Source: Saururus chinensis | Lineage: Eukaryota > Streptophyta > Magnoliopsida > Piperales > Saururaceae | DNA length: 64,000 nt | Direction: 5' to 3' | Assembly: GCA_035235625.1 (NCBI GenBank) | Contig: CP141148.1 | Coordinates: forward strand, 10,597,001 to 10,661,000 | Shown here: piece by piece, positions 55,249 to 64,000 of the stretch | How positions within the stretch are numbered: position 1 is the stretch's first letter | Layout of the letters: every line of letters begins with the position of its first letter | The notes under the pieces: model-generated | The model's input: only the letters and a program-made list of their open reading frames with translations | What the model was told of the DNA's origin: nothing | Databases searched by the model: none | Translations under genes and position numbers: made by a program

Positions 55249-58200
55249 TGTAATATCCCGGATTTTTCCAATGTTTCAAAAACTAAATACGTGAAAAATA
55301 AGGTATAACCCATTAACATTCTTAGTAGGATAACTTCCTCCCTAAATAGAATTTTTGGCTGAACCTATGTTATTAGAAAGCAGATAGAAAGAGCTTTGAA
55401 ACGCCATCAACAATGCAAAAATCGGAGTTCGGATGAGGGAGATACGACTGTTCAAAGTTGAACATATCATATATGGCCCTATTACCCAATTTAAACGTGT
55501 AATTGGGCCGTTGTCATTTTGTGGGCCCAGTTGTTTAAAGTTCCAAAATTTATTTTTAGAGGCCCAATTATATTTTTTAAGTGAGGAGGGTTGGCCCAAC
55601 TTCTAAGGGGATTAGGAACCCTAATCCCTATGCTTATAAAAAGAATGCTTAGGGCACAATTATGGGGGTCTTTGCCTGAAGCGAGGGAGAAAGGGGTAGA
55701 CGGCGAGGTTCCGGCAGCGGTGGATCAACGACAAACCGGCAATGAAGGTACTATGGCTATTAATTTTCTGGTTGAGATTACTACGTGTTTTTTTAAATAA
55801 ATTTAGATGTACATTACATTATTTGTAATATCTGCAATTTACTGATTTCTGTATACTATTTTCGTAATTACCATGAATAGTATTCTCTACAAGTCACTGT
55901 TTTCGTAATTATGAGGAACAGTGATATGTGGCTGGACTACTACCGGCTAGCAACTGGACGGTCGGTCGCTTTTCACCAGACGGTCTGTTGTTCCTTTTGA
56001 CCAAACATTCGGTCCCTAGAAAGACCGGCCGGTGTGTGTGTGCTTTGTCGTCTGGGAGAAACAAAGATAAAAAAAATTGTGGCGGCACGGTGCAGCCCCG
56101 GCCAGAGGTGGGACCTGACTTCCTGGCATCACCGGACAAGAGCGATCCGGTCAAGCTAGGCCCATTAGCCGGTCGTCGCGCCGCCGCCGCACAGTTTAAA
56201 AAAAAAACAAAAAGGGGCTATTTTGACCACCGGACGGCGGCAAGACCGATGTCGTCAGTTCAGCAGTGCACCGGCAGTCCAAAAGCCTGTGGGCCGCTTC
56301 CCCCATCCGCCGCGGTGTGGGCAGCACCGCCAGAGGGCAACCAGCCTTCGGCCAGCTGAGAGGAAGACAACCCGCAGTGTGGGTCGTCGTCGAGCTAGAC
56401 CGGGTTGGGTAACCCGACTTGATTCGGCCCAGCTTAAAAAAAAAAAAAATACTTTAATTGAACCGGACCCGGTTCAGTGAGTTAAAATAGTAAAAAGTAT
56501 TCATAAAAATTACAAATGACCATGGGAGTATGAAGAGTGCCCTAACAATGTTTCAGACTAGGGGAAAATTCAAAAGGCTTTGACTAATTTAGCCTTGTGA
56601 GTTAAAACGTAGAATAATATTAATTAACTAGAATTAGAGGCTCCGATTCAATGTCCTATGAGTGAATTCCAAAATTGAGAAAAATCCCAGTGAGATTCTA
56701 GTGGGTATCCTAAATTTGGAGCAAGGCACAAGTAGGGAAAATCCTATTAAGTAGATAATTAACTATTTTACCCTTACGGTTAAGGTAAGACTGTTAATTA
56801 AACCGGGGTCCGTTCAAGGGGTTTACAACCCCGTTAAACGGAAACAAATTACCTCAGGCTCATAACATTAAGTAGTATCACTTAGATTAGTTTTGGACCC
56901 ATTAGGGTTTTAGAAAGCCTTGAGCAATTAAAGACTTTCGTGATACTAAAATCTCTTGAGTAATTAAAGACTTTCGTGAGAACAGAGAGGACCATGTCTA
57001 AGGTAAAGTAATTACCTTAATGCCCTTCAGTACATTATGACCAGTTTTCATAAAGTTTAATTAGTTAACCCAAGGGGGGTTAGGACACGAGAAATATTAT
57101 GATTTGCTTAGACCTATATGGTTCTAATTATTTATGTTGTTCATTATTTCGATCTTTTGTTATTGATGTTGTGATAGTTATTTATCAGTAGCATAAGATT
57201 AATGAAAGATTAATCAATGTGGTTAGATAGCTTTGGATTGGGCAAAAATACTTAATCAAGATAAAGACTAAACTACCTCAGAGGGGTGTGGGATTAGTTC
57301 ATAGAGTGAACAAAGCCTTTGACCTAATGATTTGTCTTGGTTGATGAACCAATGACAATTTCAAGTTTAAAACCCTAGTCTAGAAGGGACTAATAAGGTT
57401 TGGGATAGTCATTTAAAATCCTGGCTTATGAATGAGCAAGATAAGGTTCACAAAAAAAGGTTCAGAATGATTTCTTGAGTTTTAGCTCTATTGAGGAGTT
57501 ATTGATTTGACCGTGTAGTTGCACCTTCCCATTGGAGGAAGCTCTACGTGAGCCGGGCTCACTTCTGATCTAATGAGAATCATTTAGTGTACACGCATTT
57601 AGATTAGTTGACATCTTGCTTGGTTGGCTTTTTTTGCCATTTCTTTTCAGGTACAGTTGTGGGTCATGCCCTTCCACTCTGGTCAGGTCATTTATGGGCT
57701 AGGATGGGTGATAGTACTTCTTGGTGGATTCCAGGGGCCTGGTGGGTTCTTAGGTTTTCGTCATGGATTTACCTTTGTGAGGGTGGTCTATGGTGAGTGT
57801 ACCATTTGTCACTTAGGTTGACATTTGATGAATCTATTTGTCAATGGGATTAGACGAGGATATTAATTAAAAAACAATGGTTCAAGAGATAATTAATAAC
57901 ATTGTTTGATATTACTTGTTTAATTAGAACAAGTTGAATGATTAAAGGACTTACATAAAATATACGTTGGTTGAAAATACTTAAGCATTGCATATGCGAT
58001 GTTATGCTTCTTAGGATAGTGTAGTTTTTTTAGGCAGAACTACGTCTGGATCCAATCTTGTTGAAAATATTGGAGATGTTGTTTAATGAGTACGTAGGCA
58101 ACTAACATCAAGTGATGTTAGCTCAATCCAGAAAATATTAATTAATACTTTTATTCTTTTGAAACGCTCTTCCAAGGGGAGGAGATGTTTGGTTATTGTT

Positions 58201-58575
58201 TGGTCTTGTTTGCTTGCAAGTTCTTTAGATGGGGACGTTGTAAGATCTTTGAGAATGACGTTGCATTAGAGCGATATAGTTTCTTACTTCTGCAATCTTG
58301 TAAGTAATTTTAACTACTGGCGTGAGAGCCAACTTTACTTGGTAGTTTATTTTCAGACAAATGACAGACTTGTACTTAGAGGGTTAACCTACTATTTATT
58401 GAGTTTTAACACGTGTAATAATATCATATATTTAGATTTTTGTATTTGTGAATCCCAGTTATCACGACTTAGATATTTTAGTTGATTGATTTGATTTGAT
58501 TTAAATAAAAAAAATTATCGTGATTTATCGTGTGTCCTTTATTTAAAAAGGGTTTTAAAAATCCGGATCATGACA
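55249..58575 (+). repeat. gypsy 3' LTR, 3.3 kb
   Basis: TG...CA-ended LTR with TATAAAAA at 55635-55642 and a GC-rich leader-like stretch (about 55680-56420) containing no convincing gene despite several short frames. Its last 730 bp match 1461-2222 and 3037-3740. Confidence 0.72.
55635..55642 (+). promoter_or_regulatory. TATA box of the 3.3-kb LTR
   Basis: TATAAAAA in GCTTATAAAAAGAATGC, about 390 bp into the LTR and just before the GC-rich leader. Same relative place as the TATA box at 4234 in the other long LTR. Confidence 0.45.
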
Positions 58576-58580
58576 TCTAT

Positions 58581-59077
58581 TGCTTAAGTCTCCCCTCTTC
58601 CTGTACACACATACTTAGAAGGTCATTTACTGACCATAGAGTGTTATGTGTGTTGTTAGAGATCTTTAATGGCCCATATTGTACATGCAAGGACTTCAGA
58701 ATAAAGTGGACCAAAAAGGTATCATCAATCTTTATTTTCATGTTGTTCACCTGATTAGCAATATCACGCATCTGCATGATATGCTCTCTCACCTCTTTGT
58801 TATTTGTTAGCCTCATGGATGACAACTTGGATATTAAGGTGTTGGCCAAGGCTTTATTAGAATTCTTGAATTGAGCTTCAATAGCTTTCAAAAGTTTTTG
58901 AACTGTAGCACATTCTGGGATAGATCCCCTAATGATTTTATTTATGTGAGACATCATGAGCATCATACTTAACCAGTTAGATCGCTCCCACTTTTCGAAA
59001 GATGCTACCTCACCTGGCATACTTTTTTTTGTAGGAGTGGTGGGTACATCTATACGAAATGTCAGATCCAAGCTCAT
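58581..59077 (-). pseudogene. copia gag, first part of copy 2
   Basis: A minus-strand open frame reading SFEKWERSNWLSMMLMMSHI, then LLKAIEAQFKNSNKALANTL, then MRDIANQVNNMKIKIDDTFL and YGPLKISNNTHNTLW, ending VQEEGRLKQ. This is the UBN2-type gag domain of plant copia elements. The next codons (EKLESAH) lie at about 55060 beyond the gypsy remnant. This segment is open for 166 codons, in contrast to the rest of the copia. The upstream LTR and primer site expected to its right are not recognised. Confidence 0.85.
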
Positions 59078-61051
59078 GCACCCTAATAATAAAATTTTTC
59101 CTAGGCAATAATGGAATGTGCTTATTAGGGTAAAAAATAAAAAATAAATAAGCTACAATAAAAGAATAAATACATGCAAATATTAATAAGGACAATAAAC
59201 AATAACATAAGTATGAAATAGCCAATGCTAAAATCATTTAGTAAAATTATAAACCTCCATTTGGGCAAAGGTTGCAATCTACACCAAAATTACTAAGCCA
59301 TATAGAAATAAATATTCCTTTGTTTTATGATAAGGCTATTGGGTTATATATAAAACATTATAGAAAAATCCCACACCTTTGAGCATAGGGATTCATCAAT
59401 GTTAAAATATATAACCCTCCACCTTATCCTGATTATGTGACGCTAACTACCACCTCCCTTTGGGATCGGATGATAATTTTTATCACATAATCAAAATTTG
59501 ATGATAACACAATATTTTTATATATGTGAATCTATGTAGCCCATGGTAACATTCTATATGATTCACACGTTAAAAAATAACTTAGAATGCTTTTGCCACT
59601 CTTAAGTCATCTCAACGGACGTGAGAACTGAATTTGTGCTTATCACCTTTTCATATAACAAAATGAATGCAATTAATTATCAAACAATAAAAAAAATATC
59701 CATATGCAAAATTAACAAGGGCCTTTTTGTCAATATTGTCATTGGGCTTTGGGGACTCGGCCAAGGGTTCCATCACCAAACATCATAATTAAAAAATATT
59801 ATCTGAAGTCCATGTACAATCCTTAAAAATAATATACAATTTGGAAGTTTTAAGCCCCTAAAATAGAAAAAATATATATTAATTCTTTTTGTCTGCATCC
59901 GCCTCCACATGTGGTCCTTGAATTTTGGTGTCACTTACAATAAATATAATATAAACTCTCTCCCTTTGTTACATAAGTGGTGTTCTTATTAATTTTAAAA
60001 AAATTAACAAAATATACGATTACAATATAATCTTGTGGCTGGCCCATAATATTAGTAAGGCATTGATATGATAATTAAAACACATTCATTATATCACATG
60101 CACTCACAACTATATAAAAAAAATCCAACAACGGAATAGAAAAAAAAAACTTCTTGATTTTTTTTACCCCGAATTGGGTCAAACTGGGTCAAACGGTTGA
60201 CCCGCTTGCGTACAGGTCAGCAGTGACCCGCGGTGCGGCCTGCGTGGGCGGGTCTGAGACGACCTCAACCTCTCGCCATGGCGAGAGGTCTCAGATCCGG
60301 CCGGTGAGTATCTCCACCTACCGTCGACCTACGAAGTTCGCTAGCGTCTGAAAGACCGGAAATCACGCCCTCGACGTCGACGATCTAAGATCCGACAATA
60401 TTTTGCAGTGGGAGGTGGCCTCTAGGCGTTTCAGAAAACCCAGCGACTGTGCGCGATGCTCGCCGGCAGCCCTGGAGACCGAATTCGAGATCTGGCCCTT
60501 AAAGACAATCATCGGTGTCCGGCGGTGACAGATTTAAAAAAACAATAAATTGCCAGAATAAAGATTTGAGGAAGAAAAACAGCGGCTCTTTGTGCAACGG
60601 CGGCACCGGCCAGCGCCCAGACACGGTAAGTAGGCGTTGCTGGCCAGCGCCAGGAAGGATCGGAGATAAGGTGACGGTCGGAGGCCCATAGCGGCCGGAA
60701 AACCAAAGTCGACATGCAAAACAGTGAAAAAAATCCGATTTTTTTTAGCCGCCAATGGGTTGCTGCATGTGCCCCTTTGATGGGTGATGAACACATACCC
60801 AATAATTTATCTTATATATGGCATACCTAATAATTTCTCTATGGTAAATTGATCTTTAACATATTTCTTCATTGTAAGCTAACAAAAAAACTTGAGATTA
60901 AAATAATACTCTCACTATTTTAAATTAATAACTTCATTTAATAAAAAAATATTTTATATTAATAATTTTATTCTATTTAATTTAAGTAATTTTAGATGTT
61001 TAAAATAGGGTATTATAAACTTATTTTCTCTTCTTATACATCTGAGTTTCA
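59078..61051. other. intergenic, no gene seen
   Basis: AT-rich with one GC-rich island at about 60170-60800 (see the palindrome at 60268). A 10-bp inverted repeat, GATTATGTGA at 59431 and TCACATAATC at 59483, encloses 42 bp. Short frames in the GC island have no family resemblance. The start of the copia (5' LTR) would be expected here but is not recognisable. Confidence 0.45.
60253..60295. other. compound palindrome in a GC-rich island
   Basis: 60268-60289 is a perfect 22-bp palindrome centred on CCATGG (core CTCTCGCCATGGCGAGAG). Outside it TCTGAGAC (60253-60260) and GTCTCAGA (60288-60295) form a second, overlapping pair of arms. Confidence 0.85.
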
Positions 61052-61057
61052 CTATTT

Positions 61058-61331
61058 AATAAAAATTATTATTTTTTAAAATATTACTAACTCGGGCAAA
61101 GATTCTCTGACATATTGCAACTCTCTATACTTCTCATCCTCTTTTATATACTTCCCATCCTCTTTTATTTTTGGCTGACGTTCATCTTTCTTATATTATT
61201 ATATTATTCAATAAAAATTATTATTTTTTAAATATAACTAACTCAATCAAAGATTCTTTGGCATGTTGCAACTCTCTATACTTCTCATCCTCTTTTATTT
61301 TTGGCTGACATTCATCTTTCTTATACTATTA
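61058..61331. repeat. direct repeat, two units of about 125-145 bp
   Basis: ATAAAAATTATTATTTTTTA, then AAAGATTCT, GCAACTCTCTATACTTCTCA, TTTTTGGCTGAC and TTCATCTTTCTTATA occur in the same order in both units (from about 61058 and from about 61209). The first unit has an extra ACTTCCCATCCTCTTTTAT segment. Confidence 0.8.
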
Positions 61332-61659
61332 TATTTATGGTTGCATGTGCAACTTTTTCTGCGGGCTGGTGGGCATTTGACCAGCAAGAGAATCAAACTT
61401 CAAATACTCAAATGGTGATAATTATTGAACTAGGGAAACAAATATATGATATTTGCATTTATAAGTTAATTTCAACTATATGACATGAAACAATAATTTG
61501 ATATACATGTTGGATAGTACAGGTCGGATAGCAGAGCTACCATTTATTAATCCACATATATAAGAGCATTTCATAACAAACAAACATCTCCTCTATGCAC
61601 AGTCGCCGAATGTAAACCAGGAGAAGTGGCTCAACAATATCAAACTAATTTTTATCTAG

Positions 61660-62784
61660 TCAACAATCAGTCAAGTCTATGTTCACCACCAATGGGCCCT
61701 CACCCTTCTCAACCACAAATGTCTCAGATAAGTTTTTCCAAAGAGTAACAACTTCCACTTTGTATGTACCATGGAAACCTCTAAACTCAAACTCCCCTTT
61801 ATGATCCACAGTCCCTTGAACATGTGAAAGCCACTCTCTCTTTAGAGCTAGAAATCTCTTGCCTGCTTCATTAACATTTCCTTCTGCATCGACTAAATGT
61901 GCATTGTCTCTGCTCATAAACAATTCCCAAAAGCCCCAAAGCATAATGCCCTGAACAGCCGGATGTGCATAGGCCTCTCTAAGCATGACCTCCAAGTCAT
62001 CAGCTCTAACATACTCATTTACTGAAGAGACATCTAACTCTGTAAACCAAATGGGAAGACCAAGTATGCCCAATTTGTCTAATGCAGACCGCACAATACT
62101 TCCAACAGGATTATCAATATGACCTTGTATGCCAACTCCACCAACTGGCGCCCCCTGTTCTTGCAAATTAAGAATCTGCTCAATGTACTTCTCTGGGGAG
62201 GACCGAGTGTCACATCCATCTTCCACATGATAATCATTTACAAACAGGGTGGCTGACTCATCCAGTTGATAAGCAGTCTTGAACATATCAGCCCTTATAT
62301 CCTTCCCCAATCTGTCCTGATAAAAGGAACCATGGAGCATTTCATTATTCACATCATAATGTCGGAACTTTCCTTTGTACCTCGTCAGCAGACCTTTGAG
62401 ACGACTCTGGACAGCAGTTTTTAGGTCATTTTCATTCAACGAGCGGACCCAGGCTTGGACTGTGTTCTCCACTTCCCAGAATATGCAGTGACCTCTCACC
62501 TCTATATTTTGACCTTGACAAAAGTTTAGGAGTTCATCAGCATCGCGGTAATTATATTTACCTTGTTGAGGCTCTGTCCAGTACCACTTCAGCTCATTTC
62601 CAAAAACAGCCCAGTTGAAATTTTTCACGAAAAAATTGAGAAAGTCTTCATTGTCCATGTTTGTCCTGTTAATGCAAGACCCAAACGGAAAACTATTCTG
62701 TATCTGTTGGACTTCCACCCATGTCCCAATCGGACAACTTGTACCTGATCCAGATATTTTGAGTATCACATCTCGCTTTCTCAC
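61660..62784 (-). CDS. gene C last exon: GH10 catalytic domain
   Basis: 374 codons plus stop after acceptor TTGTCATAG (first codons VRKRDVILKISG). Counting from that first residue: substrate-site motifs GNELKWYWTEPQQGKYNY (62-79) and RGHCIFWE (97-104), the acid/base Glu148 in DVNNEML, NDYHVEDG (183-190), GVGIQGHID (216-224), and the nucleophile Glu249 in FTELDVS. The tail beyond 315 (HVQGTVDHKGEFEFRGFHGT and onward) is the small beta-rich C-terminal extension usual in these plant proteins. Intact and probably functional. Confidence 0.95.
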   Translation of the reverse strand: MRKRDVILKISGSGTSCPIGTWVEVQQIQNSFPFGSCINRTNMDNEDFLNFFVKNFNWAVFGNELKWYWTEPQQGKYNYRDADELLNFCQGQNIEVRGHCIFWEVENTVQAWVRSLNENDLKTAVQSRLKGLLTRYKGKFRHYDVNNEMLHGSFYQDRLGKDIRADMFKTAYQLDESATLFVNDYHVEDGCDTRSSPEKYIEQILNLQEQGAPVGGVGIQGHIDNPVGSIVRSALDKLGILGLPIWFTELDVSSVNEYVRADDLEVMLREAYAHPAVQGIMLWGFWELFMSRDNAHLVDAEGNVNEAGKRFLALKREWLSHVQGTVDHKGEFEFRGFHGTYKVEVVTLWKNLSETFVVEKGEGPLVVNIDLTDC

Positions 62785-63791
62785 CTATGACAACACAAGA
62801 AGCATATCTTAAACTGAAAATAGAATCAGAAAAAGATCATGGACATAGAAATGTATAGAACAAGTATGCACTCATACTGCCATTCTACTTAACGATAGAT
62901 TCATATATAAATTATAATGTCAATTGAAGATACCTACCACATCAGTCTCCTCCTTTAAGCGCTTGAATCTTGCACACCTGTCAACTGGAAAAACTTGAAG
63001 TCCTGCAACCATTAAATTCACACTTGGAGATGGACCTTGAACATAGAGCATTACTTTGGACGGTTGCTTCTCAATTCTAAATGATCCTCCAATCTCATGC
63101 CACCTATCATCACTGATCTCAACTTGACCCCCATTGATCCATTGGCTGTCAACACTAAGTGCAATATTGACATTCTGGGGTTCATGAGGTGTGGAGCCCA
63201 CACGTACCCAAGCAGATACTTGGTAGGTCAAGAACAATTTCACTTTGTCAGTGATCATTTGAGCTGGACCCATCCAGGTCTGTGTGCGATTCGTCACAAG
63301 AATGTAGCGACCATTGAGAGGTTCATGTAGTCCAAGAGATTCAGTAGCCATTGGAGGAAGTACATTTGGTGATCCACTTGCAATACTTAATGTGCATTGA
63401 CCAAGAGGGAACCACCCATTCAGGTTATTAGTAAGATTGCTGTTCTCAATAATATTAACTCCAAACAAAGCATTCTGTCAATTGAAGACCAATCTAAATT
63501 ATTTAGTATTAGAAAAATTCATTCCTACAGCTAAAATGAACTAAAGACAATGTTTCCATGGAATCATGGATTAACAAAAAAACCATGTGCAATAGAGCAG
63601 TAGTTGATCTCACCTCAACCGTCGGGGGTGGTGAAGGAGGGATTCTTGCTGCATGCTTTACTATTATACTGTTGACAAGGATATCAACCCCTGCTGGTGG
63701 CCCCTCTAAATAGATGATTATTCTCGAAGCAGCCCCATTCAGAAGGAATTTCCCTTGCAGTTGGACCCATTCCTTGTTTGACGCCTGTGAA
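61660..63791 (-). CDS. xylanase gene C: CBM22-2 (part), CBM22-3 and GH10 domain
   Basis: Three minus-strand exons join in frame: 63614-63791, 62938-63474 and 61660-62784 (stop at 61660). Earlier exons lie beyond the right edge. The product is the C-terminal part of a plant endo-1,4-beta-xylanase that cuts xylan backbones in cell walls, with CBM22 modules holding the substrate. The GH10 residues for retaining catalysis are present: acid/base Glu in DVNNEM and nucleophile Glu in WFTELDVSS. Nothing in the three exons suggests decay. It is the only member of the local cluster with a catalytic domain, and lies in head-to-tail order upstream of gene A in transcription direction. About 22.9 kb of transposons separates it from gene A. 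Confidence 0.92.
62938..63474 (-). CDS. gene C exon: CBM22-3
   Basis: 537 nt (179 codons, phase 0 both sides): NALFGVNIIENSNL, NGWFPLGQCTLSIASGSP, then HEPLNGRYILVTNRTQTWMG, YQVSAWVRVGS, then DDRWHEIGGSFRIEKQPSKV and GPSPSVNLMVAGLQVFPVDR, ending KEETDV. A complete CBM22 module on one exon, unlike modules 1 and 2, which are split. Donor GTG|GTAGGT. This exon type is missing from genes A and B. Confidence 0.92.
63614..63791 (-). CDS. gene C exon: CBM22-2 second half
   Basis: 178 nt. I chose acceptor GTGTCAG at 63792 rather than the nearer CACAG because it preserves the phase (2 in, 0 out) and 178-nt length seen in gene A. Encodes SQASNKEWVQLQGKFLLNGA, RIIIYLEGPPAGVDILVNSI and PPSPPPTVE before donor GAG|GTGAGA. 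The first half of the module is outside the window. Confidence 0.85.
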
Positions 63792-64000
63792 CTGACACAG
63801 GTTAAAGAAGACAAAATCAAACAGTCATGACTATCATACTGAGGAGAAGAACCACGTAAAGATTTGAAAATACACACAGACAAAAAAAATGTTTTGCAGC
63901 CTGAAACTTCAATCTTGTATGTGGATACATTCTCATTAACAAATTTTCAAAGAAACTAGCAGGCAAAAATTTCTATACAATATTTTATCTTCTCTCAGAA

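Larger units (their letters stand above)
55067..58575 (+). mobile_element. gypsy remnant inserted in copia gag (short 5' end + full 3' LTR)
   Basis: Begins TGTAGCGACCTAATTTTT at 55067. After some 100 bp it passes to an internal end with a polypurine tract (TTTTAAGGAGGGAAGAA), then a 3.33-kb LTR starting TGTAATATCCCGG at 55249 and ending GGATCATGACA at 58575. TCTCT precedes it (55062-55066) and TCTAT follows (58576-58580). Removing it rejoins copia gag codons exactly (LKQ + EKLESAH). Almost the whole internal region of the gypsy is deleted. The LTR body matches 1461-3740. Confidence 0.78.

Noticed and set aside
55928-56480. GC-rich frames of 85-143 codons
   Set aside because: They overlap in several frames, are rich in Arg/Pro/Gly as expected from GC-rich non-coding leader sequence, and sit inside the LTR.
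57608-57821. hydrophobic 62-65 codon frames
   Set aside because: They lie in the body of the gypsy LTR, and the matching region of other LTR copies does not preserve them.
60509-60802. 97-codon minus-strand frame in the GC island
   Set aside because: No family resemblance and two overlapping frames of similar length; composition follows the GC-rich DNA.

Overview
The window is nuclear DNA from a flowering plant. Evidence: intron-containing genes of plant families (CBM22/GH10 xylanase, a PHYTOCHROME KINASE SUBSTRATE fragment), nested Ty1/copia and Ty3/gypsy LTR retrotransposons, and several small inverted-repeat transposons. There are no bacterial-type operons and I found no tRNA, rRNA or CRISPR. 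The species cannot be named from what I see.

Host genes. All recognisable host genes are pieces of one tandem family on the minus strand, the plant endo-1,4-beta-xylanases with CBM22 modules followed by a GH10 domain. In transcription order: gene C (right edge to 61660) has an intact CBM22-2 half, CBM22-3 and GH10 catalytic exon. Gene A (38710 to 30379) has exon 1, CBM22-1 and CBM22-2 intact in five in-frame exons, but no CBM22-3 or GH10. Gene B (28980 to 11504) has a second CBM22-1 (two exons of the same lengths as in gene A) and a frameshifted CBM22-2 half 16.5 kb further on. Only gene C can encode the catalytic domain.

Layout. 1-7228: non-coding LTR sequence of large gypsy elements and minisatellites. 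7229-10257: 3' half of a decayed copia. 11504-11683: broken xylanase exon. 12920-13330: gypsy integrase scrap. 13687-26779: a complete but dead gypsy with 5-bp target duplication GATTA-independent direct repeat GAATA, containing two related non-coding insertions and a second full gypsy (18132-22678, duplication GATTA). 28217-38710: xylanase B/A exons, with a MULE-like inverted-repeat element, a MITE, a 704-bp tandem array of an RNase H pseudogene and a fold-back element in or between introns. 38838-59077: a copia array on the minus strand, read as LTR - internal - LTR - internal. Each of its two LTRs carries a different PIF/Harbinger-type element that has captured foreign gene sequence, and one internal part is split by a gypsy remnant. 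59078-61659: non-coding. 61660-64000: gene C.

Most notable. The two PIF/Harbinger-type elements (39216-42564 and 46891-51050) share about 200 bp at each end but carry unrelated cargo, one of them a PKS gene fragment. Because they sit in two copies of the same LTR, each copy serves as the empty site of the other. That exposes a TTA target duplication directly in this window.
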